Positions 1 through 8,347 of a stretch of DNA of 28,629 nucleotides are shown piece by piece (the stretch's first letter is position 1; the number at the start of each line of letters is the position of its first letter). This DNA comes from Gnetum montanum. Lineage: Eukaryota; Streptophyta; Gnetopsida; Gnetales; Gnetaceae. The notes below the pieces were generated by a model, which had not been told where the DNA came from, did not search any database, and was given only the letters and a program-made list of their open reading frames with translations. The stretch is taken from assembly GCA_015680685.1 (NCBI GenBank), contig MNCI01013670.1, forward strand, positions 2,763 to 31,391, read 5' to 3'. Made by a program: the position numbers and the translations under genes.

Positions 1-352
1 TGTCCCACGTTCTAGGAGATAAGGGTGAGAGAATCTAATTGCGATGAGTAGCCGATTCCTTGGTTAGCCGTACACATTCATTAATGCTCGTAACCAAGTC
101 GTACTCATGCCACGCTACTAGGAAAGCAATAAATAACATTAAATAAACCTATCCATGTACTGCAAGGTTTATCCACAAAGCTCATCTTTCTTGCCATACA
201 CAACTTGCGTTCAGGTACAAAGCTGCTCGAATAAAGAACCGTTCACTTGGGGGACTCCTACTGCGGGCACATGGAAAATATTATATCTCTGGGGTGATCA
301 ATCCGCCAGAGCTTCGCTACTTCTAACCTCTATATGCAAATGAGGGGAGTGC

Positions 353-370
353 CGCCTCTTATTTATAGAT
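353..370 (-). promoter_or_regulatory. LTR TATA box
   Basis: Read on the minus strand this is ATCTATAAATAAGAGG, a good plant TATA box. The same sequence is kept in LTR4 at 28543-28560. It lies about 90 bases inside the U3 terminus and just downstream, in minus-strand sense, of a tandem palindrome array. That is the arrangement expected for the core promoter of an LTR transcribed leftwards. Confidence 0.6.
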
Positions 371-385
371 TTGGCGGTGGATTGC

Positions 386-455
386 GATATTGCGTACACG
401 ATATCGCGTACATGATATCGCGTACGCGATATCGCGGCTTGTGCATATCGCGTCT
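386..455 (-). repeat. 14-base tandem palindrome array in LTR0 U3
   Basis: Five consecutive 14-base units start at 386, 400, 414, 428 and 442. The first four begin GATATT or GATATC followed by GCG; the fifth is degenerate. Positions 414-433 are a perfect 20-base palindrome, GATATCGCGTACGCGATATC. The array sits between the LTR terminus and the TATA box, so a role as an upstream activating sequence is plausible but unproven. Confidence 0.85.
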
Positions 456-460
456 CATCA

Positions 461-1250
461 TAGATGAATGGAGCATCTTTCTTTGCAAGCTCAATCAACT
501 GTTTTGCAATCTTAGATAAATTCTCTATAAACTACTGGTAGTATCCAGTGTGTCCAAGGAATGATCAAATGTCTTTGACTATCTCTGGTTGATGTGTGAT
601 TCCTTGGATGATCCTTATTTTTTAAAGGTCTATCTCAATCCATACCTAAGTAATTTTTTACCCTAGTACTATACCCTCCTCGACCATAAATGACATTTCT
701 ACCAATTGAGCCTAAGGCTTATTTCAACACATATTTTTGGTAATTGGTCAAGCTGATCTAGGGCTTGCTCAAATGTAGCCCCATAGGTAGAGAAGTCATC
801 CATAAATACTTCTATCCCACTACCAGTTTGCTATTGAAAAATACTAAGGACTAGGCATTGAAATGTTGTAGGGGCATTGCATACATTGAACAACATCTTG
901 CAATATGCAAAAGTCTCCTAGGGACTCATGAATGTTGTTTTGGCCTAATCTTCTGGCCCAATCTAGATTTGGTTATAGCCACTATAAACGTCCAAGAAGC
1001 TATAATAGTAATGTCTAGATATGATATCCAACACTTTGTTCACAAATGATAATGGAAAATGATCTTTAAATGTTGCCATATTCAACAACCTAAAGTTGAT
1101 GTAGACCCACCACTTTACACCTTTTTTTAGCACAATTATGAGTGGCCTAACCCACTTACTATTCATGATGGAATTGATGAACCAACCTTGAGGAGCTATT
1201 CTATTTTCCCTTTGATGATTTGCTTCAACTTGGGGTTCAGTCACCTATGG
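461..1250 (-). pseudogene. E1 reverse transcriptase and start of RNase H, broken
   Basis: The minus-strand translation from about 1240 reads through the RT palm and fingers: KDHFPLSF and then SFLDVYSGYNQI, which holds the first catalytic Asp. After a stop come the NAPTTFQ region and FMDDFSTYG (780-809), where the catalytic DD pair is intact. The RT-RNase H connection follows at about 500-560 (FLGHTGYY, then FIENLSK), and the RNase H start KKDAPFIYDE ends at the LTR0 junction. The protein would copy the element's RNA into DNA in cytoplasmic particles. Several in-frame stops, many of them TAG, prevent this. The frame is recognisable for about 260 residues. Truncation at RNase H is due to nested insertion and not to the window edge. 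Confidence 0.85.
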
Positions 1251-1624
1251 GGTTGCCTTCTTGGCTTCATGGTTAGGTCTGTGTAGGTATCATGCTGGCA
1301 TATCCTTGGATTAATTCTAGTTAGTTCAGGATATGAATAAGCAAAGGCTATTGGCCATTTTTTGACCACCTTCAATAGCTTGTCTTTTTGTTTAGTAGAA
1401 AGATTTGCATTGATTATAACCAGCTTGCCATTTTTAATAACTGCATTCTCCATGCTGGCTAGTAGAGTTTTTAACTTTAGGGGCTCTAGATTGAAATTAT
1501 CAAGGATATTCAACTCTCCCCAATAGGTATCATCAACTTCATCACCAAAGAGTTGGTGATGAACTTGTTCAAGTTCATCCATGTCCTTGACATAAGCACA
1601 TGTCAGCCTCTCAGTAGATTCCAT
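1241..1624 (-). pseudogene. E1 pol linker between protease and RT
   Basis: An open 127-residue stretch leads directly into the RT. It contains the acidic segment DEVDDTYWGELN, then LKTLLASMENAVIKNGKLVI, and a segment resembling the regulatory tether just before plant gypsy RT domains (KQKDKLLKVVKKW, PELTRINPRICQHD, then KPRRQPHR). The motif 'I.P.ICQH...L....KP.RQPQR' is the usual lead-in to RT in this group. It overlaps the RT frame by a few bases, so one frameshift separates them. The corresponding part of E4 is at about 26321-26600, where the phrase encoding the 'WPIAFAY' area is still alignable at the DNA level. Confidence 0.75.
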
Positions 1625-1686
1625 TCATAGTGTGCTATTTCCAGAGTCAGCTATCAGCCACTAGGTGCCCTCTTGTTTTGTGGCTA

Positions 1687-2180
1687 CTATGTACAAGCAC
1701 CTTTGGATATTAGTTTCATGTGCACACTAATTACATGCTTTAATGAATGTATTTTGAATGGACCAAATTTTCTACACATAATTGCACCCATTATCGCTAT
1801 ACGTGATGCATGGAACTGGCTTCTTCTCAAGTCATCCAAATTCATTTTCCTTAGAGATATCCAAGAAGAGGTTCTTGATGCCCATTCTTGCATTAATAGA
1901 TCTTAACCATGCATGTCCCATAATGATTGGGATGCCACTTTTTTAGTTTTCTACCTTGATCACCAGAAAATCATTAGGATAGGACCACCCACAAACTGTA
2001 GTCATAATGTCCTCCACTGATCCCAAAGGGATAGTGATTGAATGGTTTTCCAATTCCAAATGAATATTGCTTTTCTTGGGAGGTGGTAAATAGGACTTGT
2101 ACATGTCATGGAAGATGATATTGACATCGAAATTAGAATAAAAAAAAAGCCTTGCATGGCTCATGTCCAACAATTTGTAA
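1687..2180 (-). pseudogene. E1 aspartic protease, inactive
   Basis: Minus-strand translations show the retropepsin core: FDVNIIFHDMY, then IPLGSVEDIMTTVCGWSYP and NDFLVI. A second frame follows with the segment GHAWLRSINARMG and DISKENEFG, the C-terminal protease part. The catalytic motif of this family is D-S/T-G just before S-D-V-N-I. Here the residues before FDVNI read YSN, so the catalytic Asp appears replaced by Tyr. The enzyme would normally cut the gag-pol polyprotein inside the particle. The two pieces are in different frames, so at least one frameshift is present. Confidence 0.75.
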
Positions 2181-2429
2181 GTAAATAAGAGGACTTCCTA
2201 GGTCAGATCTCTTTGTGGAAAGGCTGCTACCCTTGATCCAATTGGAGATAGCATGAGTTAACATCATAATGTATATTTGATATAGCATTTGGTTTAAAGG
2301 ACCCTTGAATGTGTTTGGAGTAGAGGATGAGGGTGTTGGAGATATCGGGTAACTAGTTGCATTAGGTTGTGAGGGTTTGGGAGAACTGTTAGGTCGAAAA
2401 AATGGTAGTTTCTTGGATCTATTATTCAA

Positions 2430-4258
2430 ACCACTTGGCTAAAAGGCTGGTTGTAAATTTACAACCCTCATAGCATTTTGTTACTATGGCTATGGGAGAA
2501 TTTCACCTTACATAGACATAGCAAGAGGTAATTGAGTTGAGAGTGGAGAGATGTGTGTAGATGGATGCGTAGGGTGGTATGGATATGGGGGCTCCCTTCA
2601 AGTAGATGATAAATGAATTCAATGGTACTTTGGAGGATAATAGTGATGTTGGAATGAGGCATGGATGACATATCCATGTGGAGAAACAAGTTTCTAAACA
2701 TAGTACTTGTATGAATTTGGTTTCCTGTAAGGGCACTGCTATCTCAATGGTGGTATCCCCCATAGCTATGGTTGTTGCCATTATTGGTATTGCTCATATG
2801 ATTGTGGTGGAGCTCCATTGGATAGTAAGCTTGTTATTGCTAGTGGAACAACCTTGAATTACCTTTAAGATAAGGCAATCATCTGGGTGCTTGCCTCCTT
2901 GCTAGTTGAGAATTCAATGTGTATAAACCAGACTCTTGTAAGTAGGACATCATAGGACAACATCCTTTAAGATGTTCATATTGACAAATGTTACACTCAA
3001 CATCATCATCAAAGTCTATCTCCACAACTTCTTCTACTGCAACAACTTTTCCCTTACCTCTTTGGTAGGCACGTTCAACTTCTTTCTACCTCTTGTAGTT
3101 ATGATCACTATTTTTCTCTTTGGATTCTTTAGCAATCTTCATTTCAATTTGGAATTTTTCATCCAAAGAGTCCCATAGTTTATCAACCTTTTCTAAAATA
3201 TTAAAAATATGTTTTTGGATGGGCAAGGTTTTCCTATTCACCACCTCATCAAGTGGTGACTCCTCCTCGTCACAAAATTAGACCTCCTTTTTCCTAATGG
3301 AGAGGTCCACATTATATTCTTCTACACTTTCCCTCTTTTGCAATCCATCTTTTTCCTTTGCTACTTGCTCTATCAACCTTTGGACCTGATCAGCTCTTAG
3401 TTTAGATGGTCTCCCTTGGGCATAAATCCCAAGAGTTCTTTTGGTTTTTACTTTGAGCCCATCTATGATGTCGTGGAGTTATTCCCTTTGAGAATAACCA
3501 TGGCCATGACATCGATGTAAGAGAGAATAATATCTATCCATGGTAGCATCCAAGGATTCATGTGTTCCTTGTTTCTAACCTTAGATTTTCCTTCTTAGAT
3601 TAGACACTCTAGAGTATGTTTGGTATTTGCCATTAAATAGTTCTAGCATAGTACTTCATCTATAAATGGATTCTAGTTTCAAGGACTGGTACTAGCTTTC
3701 TACATATTTGATGAGTGTCTTGGGGAATAGCTTCAATTTCTACTAGTCATTTTCTATGTTTTGTAAGGTGTAGGCATCGTGAAAGGCTTGTAGATGGTTT
3801 TGTGGATTAGAGTTATATCCCCCATTAAATCTTGGAATATTTTTAATGTCTAAATGCTTGTTCTGACCATCTCTCACATGCTTGGTTGGTATCTTGACTA
3901 CCTTTGTAATGTTAAACATGCTTCGAGTTGCCAATAGAGGTTCATCATCATCATGGTGTCAATCTCTCTTGCATTTTGTTACAATGGAATGGTAGTCCTA
4001 GTAGTCATAATCATGCATAACATACTCCACTTGAAGATATTAGATGCCCAATCTCCTCAAAGTTTGAAGTAGCATCCCAAGAATAGATCGATTAGGAGGC
4101 ATTACAATGTTTCCTTCCATATCACACCATCACAATTGTTCATCCTAATGTAGGATGAAGGTGAAGTCAGGCACATACTCATCTAGATGAGTATATACCA
4201 CCTAACATTCTTTAGGGATGGGTGGATTCATATCATCTTGCCTATGAGAAGAAGAAAT
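2430..4258 (-). pseudogene. E1 gag (capsid/nucleocapsid), broken
   Basis: The N-terminal segment (4258-4030) matches E2's gag start: SSHR, YTHLD, FTFILH, DMEGNIVMP. The ATG seen in E2 has become ATT here (4256-4258). A later open stretch at 3934-3743 contains PRFNGG, then PQNHLQAFHDAYTLQNIE, the start of a retrotransposon gag capsid domain. This continues in broken frames through THESLDATMDRYY, LLHRCHGHGYS and DIIDGLKVKTKRTLG down to about 3430. A zinc-knuckle-like motif, CNICQYEHLKGCC, lies at about 2950-3000. It is one residue shorter than CX2CX4HX4C. A His/Ser/Tyr-rich tail extends to about 2460. Gag would package the element RNA. Confidence 0.8.
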
Positions 4259-4395
4259 TTTGCAATACAAAATAAAAATATTAGTGTGCTTATGTGATTA
4301 TATTATATGTGAGAATGATTTGACCTTAGGGTCCATCCAACAATGTTAATGATGTTCACTAAACCTAGATAGCACACATTTCAACAGAAAGAGTC

Positions 4396-4412
4396 CTTGA
4401 CAATGGTGCCAA
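4396..4412 (-). other. E1 primer-binding site
   Basis: On the minus strand, directly after the LTR terminus ACTCATCA, comes TTGGCACCATTGTCAAG. This matches the plant gypsy primer site TGGCGCCGTTGCC, complementary to a tRNA-Asp 3' end, with C-to-T type changes. It fixes the LTR boundary and shows that 4413-5340 is the 5' LTR of E1. Confidence 0.75.
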
Positions 4413-5340
4413 TGATGAGTGGTCAAGTACCCCTATGCTCAACCATATGAATCACTAAGCATTCATGTGTGATCTAGTCAAATTCTATGGACTCTATGTC
4501 TTTTGGTACATTAGTCTTCTTGGAAGTGAACCTTGTCCTAATAGTCATTCCTTGTCTTTCCAATTACACTTGTGATGTACACAGGTATGGTTAAGTGTAA
4601 TCGAGACATATGATTTTCATTATTTTATCTTTTATGTTCTTAGTGCTTAAAAATAGAGAAATGAAATAATTTAATAGCTAATTTAATTTAACTAATTAAC
4701 TAATCTTTAACTAGTCCTAACATAGGCATCTAGTCCCACTTTCTGTACATGTCTTAAACTCGTGTATCCACTATTGGGATTACCAAGCGCTATGCTACTA
4801 GGTGATCCAAGCAATATCATAGTTGGGATTACCAAGTGAATACATGTTTATGCTTGAAGCAACCATACTTATGTGTTTAATCTATTTAGTGTAATTAATT
4901 AATGAATCACTTGAAGTTTAATTTAGCTTAATGAATTACATATTTAATGAGAATTATAAATGCATAAATAAATCATTAATATATTCTAAGTATTACATGG
5001 TTTGATCAAAAGGCTTATCTTTATTTCCATTCACATTGGTATGGTTTAGGTACAACAATGCTCGAATAAAGATTTGTATAGTTTTTAACTCCTATTGCGA
5101 GCACTTAGAGAAATATTCTAACTCTAAAATGATAAAAATGAAAGAGCTCTACTACAACTATCACAAGACATTCCCTAAACATAGTGGGTTGGCATGCATT
5201 TACATGTAAGAATAGGTCTTGCATCAATGGGGTCATGTCAATGCATCAAAAAATGCGTTGATGGGGCCTAGTTGACATGGCCTAGTCAACGAGGCTTAGT
5301 TGACGAGGCCTCATCGATGCAGCCAATCTATGACTCATCA
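4413..5340 (-). repeat. LTR1: 5' LTR of E1 (928 bases)
   Basis: It is bounded by TGATGA at 4413 and TCATCA at 5340, which are inverted copies of each other, with the primer site adjoining on the left. It is homologous to LTR0, LTR2, LTR3 and LTR4 (the opening TGATGAGTGGT, then ACCCCTA and CTCAACCATA). It is CpG-poor where LTR4 has CpG, and the TATA box of LTR0 and LTR4 cannot be recognised, consistent with greater age. Confidence 0.85.
5254..5322 (-). repeat. 14-base tandem array in LTR1 U3
   Basis: 14-base units start at 5267, 5281, 5295 and 5309: CCTAGTTGACATGG, CCTAGTCAACGAGG, CTTAGTTGACGAGG and a diverged fourth. A related piece lies at 5254. GTTGAC and its reverse complement GTCAAC both occur. 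The array occupies the same place in the LTR as the GATATCGCG array of LTR0 but has unrelated sequence. Confidence 0.8.
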
Positions 5341-5784
5341 GTAAGTATGGTCCTGAACCTTATACTTTGCATTGAGTGTAGTGATGCCCAGCTTGATGAG
5401 ATTGTTCATTAGCATCGCAGGAACAGATCGGTCAGTAGGCAACATAATGTTGCCTTCCATATTCCTCTAGCATAGTTACTCATCTTGATGTAGGATGAAG
5501 GTGAAATTTAAATTATAGGGATCCAAATGGGTGTAGAAAATACAAAGTTTTTGGGATGCTTTGGGGACCTCCTGTCTTTGATTGGATTTACCTGTAAATG
5601 GTGGAGATTCATCCCTATGAGAAGAAGCCATGTTAGCTCTTGCTAAAAAGAGTGTGCTTGTTGGTGCATTATTATTTCTTTAATGTTTTATTGTTGATTA
5701 GTCCTTACAATGCATTTGTATAATATCATGGGCTTTTCCTACTTAGTACACCTAGCTAAACTAAATCCCTAGCAATGGTGATAA
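5341..5784 (-). pseudogene. E2 leader and gag N-terminus, interrupted by E1
   Basis: Reading leftwards from E2's LTR there is a leader, then an ATG at 5631 that starts MASSHRDESPPFTGKSNQ. The frame passes through YTHLDPYNLNFTFILHQDE, a stop, then MEGNIMLPTDRSVPAML to about 5345, where LTR1 begins. The same protein pattern precedes the capsid domain in E1. It therefore appears to be a lineage-specific gag N-terminal region, of unknown role, about 95 residues in this fragment. The ATG is chosen because it is the first after the primer site and because E1 aligns from the same codon. Two stops are visible. The rest of E2 must lie beyond E1, outside the window. Confidence 0.7.
5767..5783 (-). other. 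E2 primer-binding site
   Basis: On the minus strand, after the LTR terminus CTCATCA, the sequence is TTATCACCATTGCTAGGG. It aligns with TTGGCGCCGTTGCCGGGG, the tRNA-Asp-type plant gypsy primer site, with several transitions. It orients E2 on the minus strand. Confidence 0.65.
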
Positions 5785-6149
5785 TGATGAGTAGTGAGTA
5801 TACCCTATGCCCAGCTATATGAATCACAAGCATGCACTAGTGATTTGGTCAAATTTTATGGACTTAGTTCCTAATTTTTCTTATAGTCAAAGACTATGAG
5901 CTAATGGGTCATGTGATCATTGTCTTCCTAACTCATACTATTCTAACTCTAGAAATAACAAATTATAAGAGCTTCATCACACTATGGACTTAACATGGCA
6001 TAAATGTAGTTGATGTACACATTTATATAAGCTTGATTGCATTAATGTCAATGCATCATGCATTGACAGGACTACATTGATGGGGCTACATTGATGAGGC
6101 TACATTGACCCATGCCCATCGATGCAGCTAGTTGAACGACACGTCATCA
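5785..6149 (-). repeat. LTR2: internally deleted 5' LTR of E2
   Basis: It starts TGATGA at 5785 and ends TCATCA at 6149, with the E2 primer site adjacent. It is only 365 bases against 928 for LTR1. The first ~155 bases align with the left part of LTR1 and the remaining ~210 with its right part, so the middle ~500 bases are missing. The break lies near 5940. It carries a three-unit 14-base array of its own at 6072-6113 (CTACATTGATGGGG, then CTACATTGATGAGG, then a diverged copy). Confidence 0.8.
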
Positions 6150-6620
6150 ACATCCTATTATAATTTTAGTGATAATTCCTTCATACATGTCTTGAATCAC
6201 TTTAATATATTTATTATGGATAGTTTTTTCTTTATAAGCCCCACCAAATAATATTTTTAGGTACTCTATCATATGCTTTTTCAAAGTCAATGAAGATCAT
6301 ATTTTCTCTAGCTATTTTGAATTTCTTTATTAATTATTATAGCAAAAAATAGCCTATATAGTATATTTCTTTGGCATAAATTCAAATTAATTTTCTAATA
6401 TTGTTAATTCACGTTTGAGATTGTGCTCTATGCCTCTCTTCTAAAGCTTTATAGCATAGCTCATTAGTTTGATACCTTTATAGTTTGTGCAAATTTGCAC
6501 ATATCCTTTATTTTTGTAAATAGGAATAATAAAGCTACATTTATTAGAATTTTTTCATAGAATAAATCATCATAAGCAATGAGTAACACAATTAAAAGAG
6601 GAACTATTCATGATTATTAT
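6150..6620 (-). pseudogene. RTE-type LINE reverse transcriptase fragment
   Basis: The minus-strand translation, with frameshifts, shows a non-LTR RT. A segment at about 6400-6530 reads PIYKNKG, then CTNYKGIKLMSYAIKLWKR. A segment at 6234-6300 reads MIFIDFEKAYDRVPKNI, including the catalytic Asp of the first palm motif, followed by YIKVIQDMYEG. The pair 'IYKNKG...C.NYRGIKLMSH..KLWER' and 'FIDLEKAYDRVP' is characteristic of plant RTE-clade LINEs. The fragment stops at LTR2, so E2 inserted into it. It is the oldest layer of the nest. Confidence 0.8.
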
Positions 6621-6664
6621 AAGAAAACTAACTATTATTTGGATATTTTTACATCTTCATAATA

Positions 6665-6845
6665 GGGTTGTTGAAACTAGAACTAGATGAGGGATGACAA
6701 AATGTGAAACCTTTTTTTTAGTAATATTTACCCTTGAGATGTATAGTCAAATGAGAACTTTATAATTCAACATTACCCACCAAGAGTAAACACATAACTT
6801 GGAGCTTCTAAATCATGAGTCTTACCACTAGAATAACTTATAATT
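6665..6845 (-). repeat. tRNA-like SINE copy S1
   Basis: On the minus strand it begins with a tRNA-like head (TATTCTAGTGGTAAGACTC, resembling the D-arm/A-box) and a weak B-box region about 30 bases further on. It continues through a body shared with the copies near 9.4, 9.9 and 10.3 kb and ends in a tail whose plus-strand text is TTGTTGAAACTAGAACTAGATGA. No protein is encoded. Confidence 0.55.
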
Positions 6846-6865
6846 AGATATCTGGGAGGGTTTGG

Positions 6866-6909
6866 GGAGAGGAGGGGGGTTGGGGAGATGGGTGGGGGAA
6901 GGAGGGATG
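6866..6909 (+). repeat. G-rich tract, potential G-quadruplex
   Basis: Runs of three to six G occur at spacings of 1-5 bases (GGGAGGG, GGGG, GGGGGG, GGGG, GGG, GGGGG). That satisfies the simple four-run quadruplex pattern more than once. It stands out strongly in an AT-rich setting and lies just beside the head of SINE copy S1. A weaker purine tract stands in the same place beside copy S3 (about 10047-10095). Confidence 0.7.
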
Positions 6910-7840
6910 TTGAACTATAAAAACATATTAATTATAAGCAAAATAAAAAAGAGAGTACATCACAAGCTTGATACTAAATAGATATCATAAAAATAAATAT
7001 AGGAAGAAAAAACTTTCTAGTTTTAGGATTTTCTACTCAAGTGTATAATATTTTAATTAAAACTTAAAAAAGAAAACCAAATACTATAATAGTTAGTAGG
7101 GAGGAAGGTCCTAGGTCTAACAAAATTTACATTACTTTTTAACATCCATGCTTGACCTTAAAATAGCAAAAGGATTTGAGGTAGAAAGCTATGAATTAAT
7201 ACTAATATTTATTTCAAAGTAAGAAATTAGTGCCACTAGTGGAAGATATTCACCTTGTCAGTTGTTATTCAGGACTAAGAACTTAGAAGGGAGGTTGAAT
7301 AAGTTCTTTAATTTTAACAAACAAAACTACACAAAATGTTATTTGGTTCCCCAACTTGGGTGCTTTCACACTCGAAGGGTAGAATCCTTATAAACCTCTA
7401 AACCTTGTTCCTTCAAAAAGTGGTTTAAAGGGCAACACAACCTTTATAATGTTTGAGCTCTACTCAGTGTAATTTTTTACTTGGAATAAACACAACCCTG
7501 CAAGGTCCCAACAAGCTCAAAATGTAGTTTCAAGGATTTTAAAACCTTTACAAAGATGTGAGCTCTACATGAAGTGTTTTTTGCTGGAAACACACTCAAT
7601 CATGCAAGGTCCCAATGAGCTCACAAGATGCCTTCTCTCAAGAAGCACATCAACCCTACAGGGCTACAAAGAGAAAAAGAATTAAGAAGAGAATGTAACT
7701 AACTTTACAAGTACCTTTCTTTAAAGTTGTTAATAAAAATACAAAATACAAAGGATAAAAAATTGAAGGAACACAATAATCACTTGATGTAGATAATGAA
7801 TATTCCAATGAATAGTGCTTGTACTTTTCACAAGATTTCC

Positions 7841-7856
7841 ACTCTATTTTATAGCC
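7841..7856 (-). promoter_or_regulatory. TATA box in the putative LTR
   Basis: The minus strand reads GGCTATAAAATAGAGT, close to the ideal plant TATA box. The GGGATGTCC dyad cluster begins about 35 bases upstream of it in minus-strand sense. Confidence 0.5.
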
Positions 7857-7889
7857 TTTTACTTTTGAATTTCTTGGAATTTTTGGAAT

Positions 7890-8110
7890 GGATAGTTGGT
7901 ATGTCCTATTCGAGTTTGGTATGTCTCATTGAAAACTAGTTACTTGCAGGTGGGATGTCCCACTAAAAATTGGAACATCTCACTTGGGATGTCCTAGTTA
8001 AAATATCCTAATAGAAAGTGGGATTTTTGCAATTTTTTTGGTACATTTGGCTTGAAACTAAGTTTTCACCTCTGGGACATCTACTAATTTTTTGGGATGT
8101 TCAGGAAAAT
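7890..8110. repeat. Cluster of GGGATGTCC-type dyads
   Basis: Repeated copies or near copies of GGTATGTCC, GTGGGATGTCCCAC (7950-7963), GGGATGTCC and GGGACATC occur, some inverted. The 7950 copy continues into CACTAAAAATTGG, almost the same as the sequence following the palindrome at 12793 in the chromovirus LTR. Confidence 0.7.
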
Positions 8111-8347
8111 ACCAAAACATCTTCATTTGACTTATAGGCTTCAGGCATCTTTCAAATCTTTTATCTTGGTTAAGAATTCTTGTCACCTAAACATAGATCT
8201 CATTTTAGTACCATGAAGCTCTTCTCTCAATCTTAAGCTCTTGTCATCTTGCTCTTATCTCAATCATCATGCTCTTGTCCTAATCCCATCATGTTCTTGT
8301 CTTGTTCTTTCTTAGACTTGCAAGATCATATAAACACATTTTTTACA

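Larger units (their letters stand above)
1..460 (-). repeat. Right end of a young E1-family LTR (LTR0), truncated by the window
   Basis: This stretch aligns along its length with 28195-28629 and more weakly with the LTR at 4413-5340. It ends in TCATCA, the same terminus as the LTRs ending at 5340 and 6149, and the next base falls inside a recognisable RNase H coding region. It is therefore the U3 end of a minus-strand LTR inserted into element E1. It keeps many CpG dinucleotides and its TATA box, so it looks younger than LTR1-3. The rest of the LTR and any internal region lie left of the window, so a solo LTR and a complete element cannot be told apart. Confidence 0.85.
461..5340 (-). mobile_element. 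E1: Ty3/gypsy retrotransposon (non-chromovirus, Athila/Tat-like), 5' two thirds
   Basis: In minus-strand order the element has an LTR (5340-4413), a primer-binding site resembling the tRNA-Asp type (TTGGCACCATTG), gag (4258 to about 2430), protease (about 2180-1840), a linker, and RT running into RNase H. It stops abruptly at 461, where LTR0 begins. The order PR-RT-RH and the motifs FMDDFS and SGYNQI mark it as Ty3/gypsy. The absence of chromovirus-type motifs together with the TGGCGCC-like primer site suggests the Athila/Tat side. E1 is itself inserted in the gag of E2 at 5340/5341. Integrase and the 3' LTR are not in the window. Many stops and frameshifts show it is dead. Confidence 0.8.
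6621..7262. other. Non-coding stretch with one SINE copy and a G-rich tract
   Basis: No coding frame is visible on either strand. Apart from the SINE-like copy (6665-6845) and the G-rich tract (6866-6909), listed separately, it is AT-rich sequence without recognised features. Confidence 0.6.
7263..8347 (-). repeat. Probable LTR of another retrotransposon
   Basis: The block starts TGTTATTC and ends TTTTTTACA, giving TG...CA ends. Immediately to its right on the minus strand is AAAAGGGGAAA, a plausible polypurine tract, which would make this a leftward LTR. It contains a strong minus-strand TATA box (7841-7856) with an upstream set of GGGATGTCC-type dyads (7890-8110). No matching second LTR, primer site or target duplication was found, so the boundaries are tentative and a diverged solo LTR is possible. 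Confidence 0.4.

Noticed and set aside
414-433. Palindrome array as CAMTA/CGCG-box binding site
   Set aside because: The CGCG core is flanked by T and A, which does not fit the (A/C/G)CGCG(G/T/C) consensus.
386-455. CRISPR-like array
   Set aside because: Units are contiguous 14-base tandem repeats without spacers, in a eukaryotic LTR.
155-519. Small plus- and minus-strand ORFs inside LTR0, and the matching ORF at 28346-28558
   Set aside because: They lie in LTR sequence and across the LTR/RNase H junction. The two plus-strand LTR peptides (155-343 and 28346-28558) resemble each other only because the LTRs are homologous; there is no gene-like composition.
1673-1906. Plus-strand 77-residue ORF in E1
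   Set aside because: Antisense of the E1 protease C-terminal region, which matches the family on the minus strand.
2972-3178. Plus-strand hydrophobic 68-residue ORF
   Set aside because: Antisense of the E1 gag zinc-knuckle region; composition reflects the Glu/Lys-rich minus strand.
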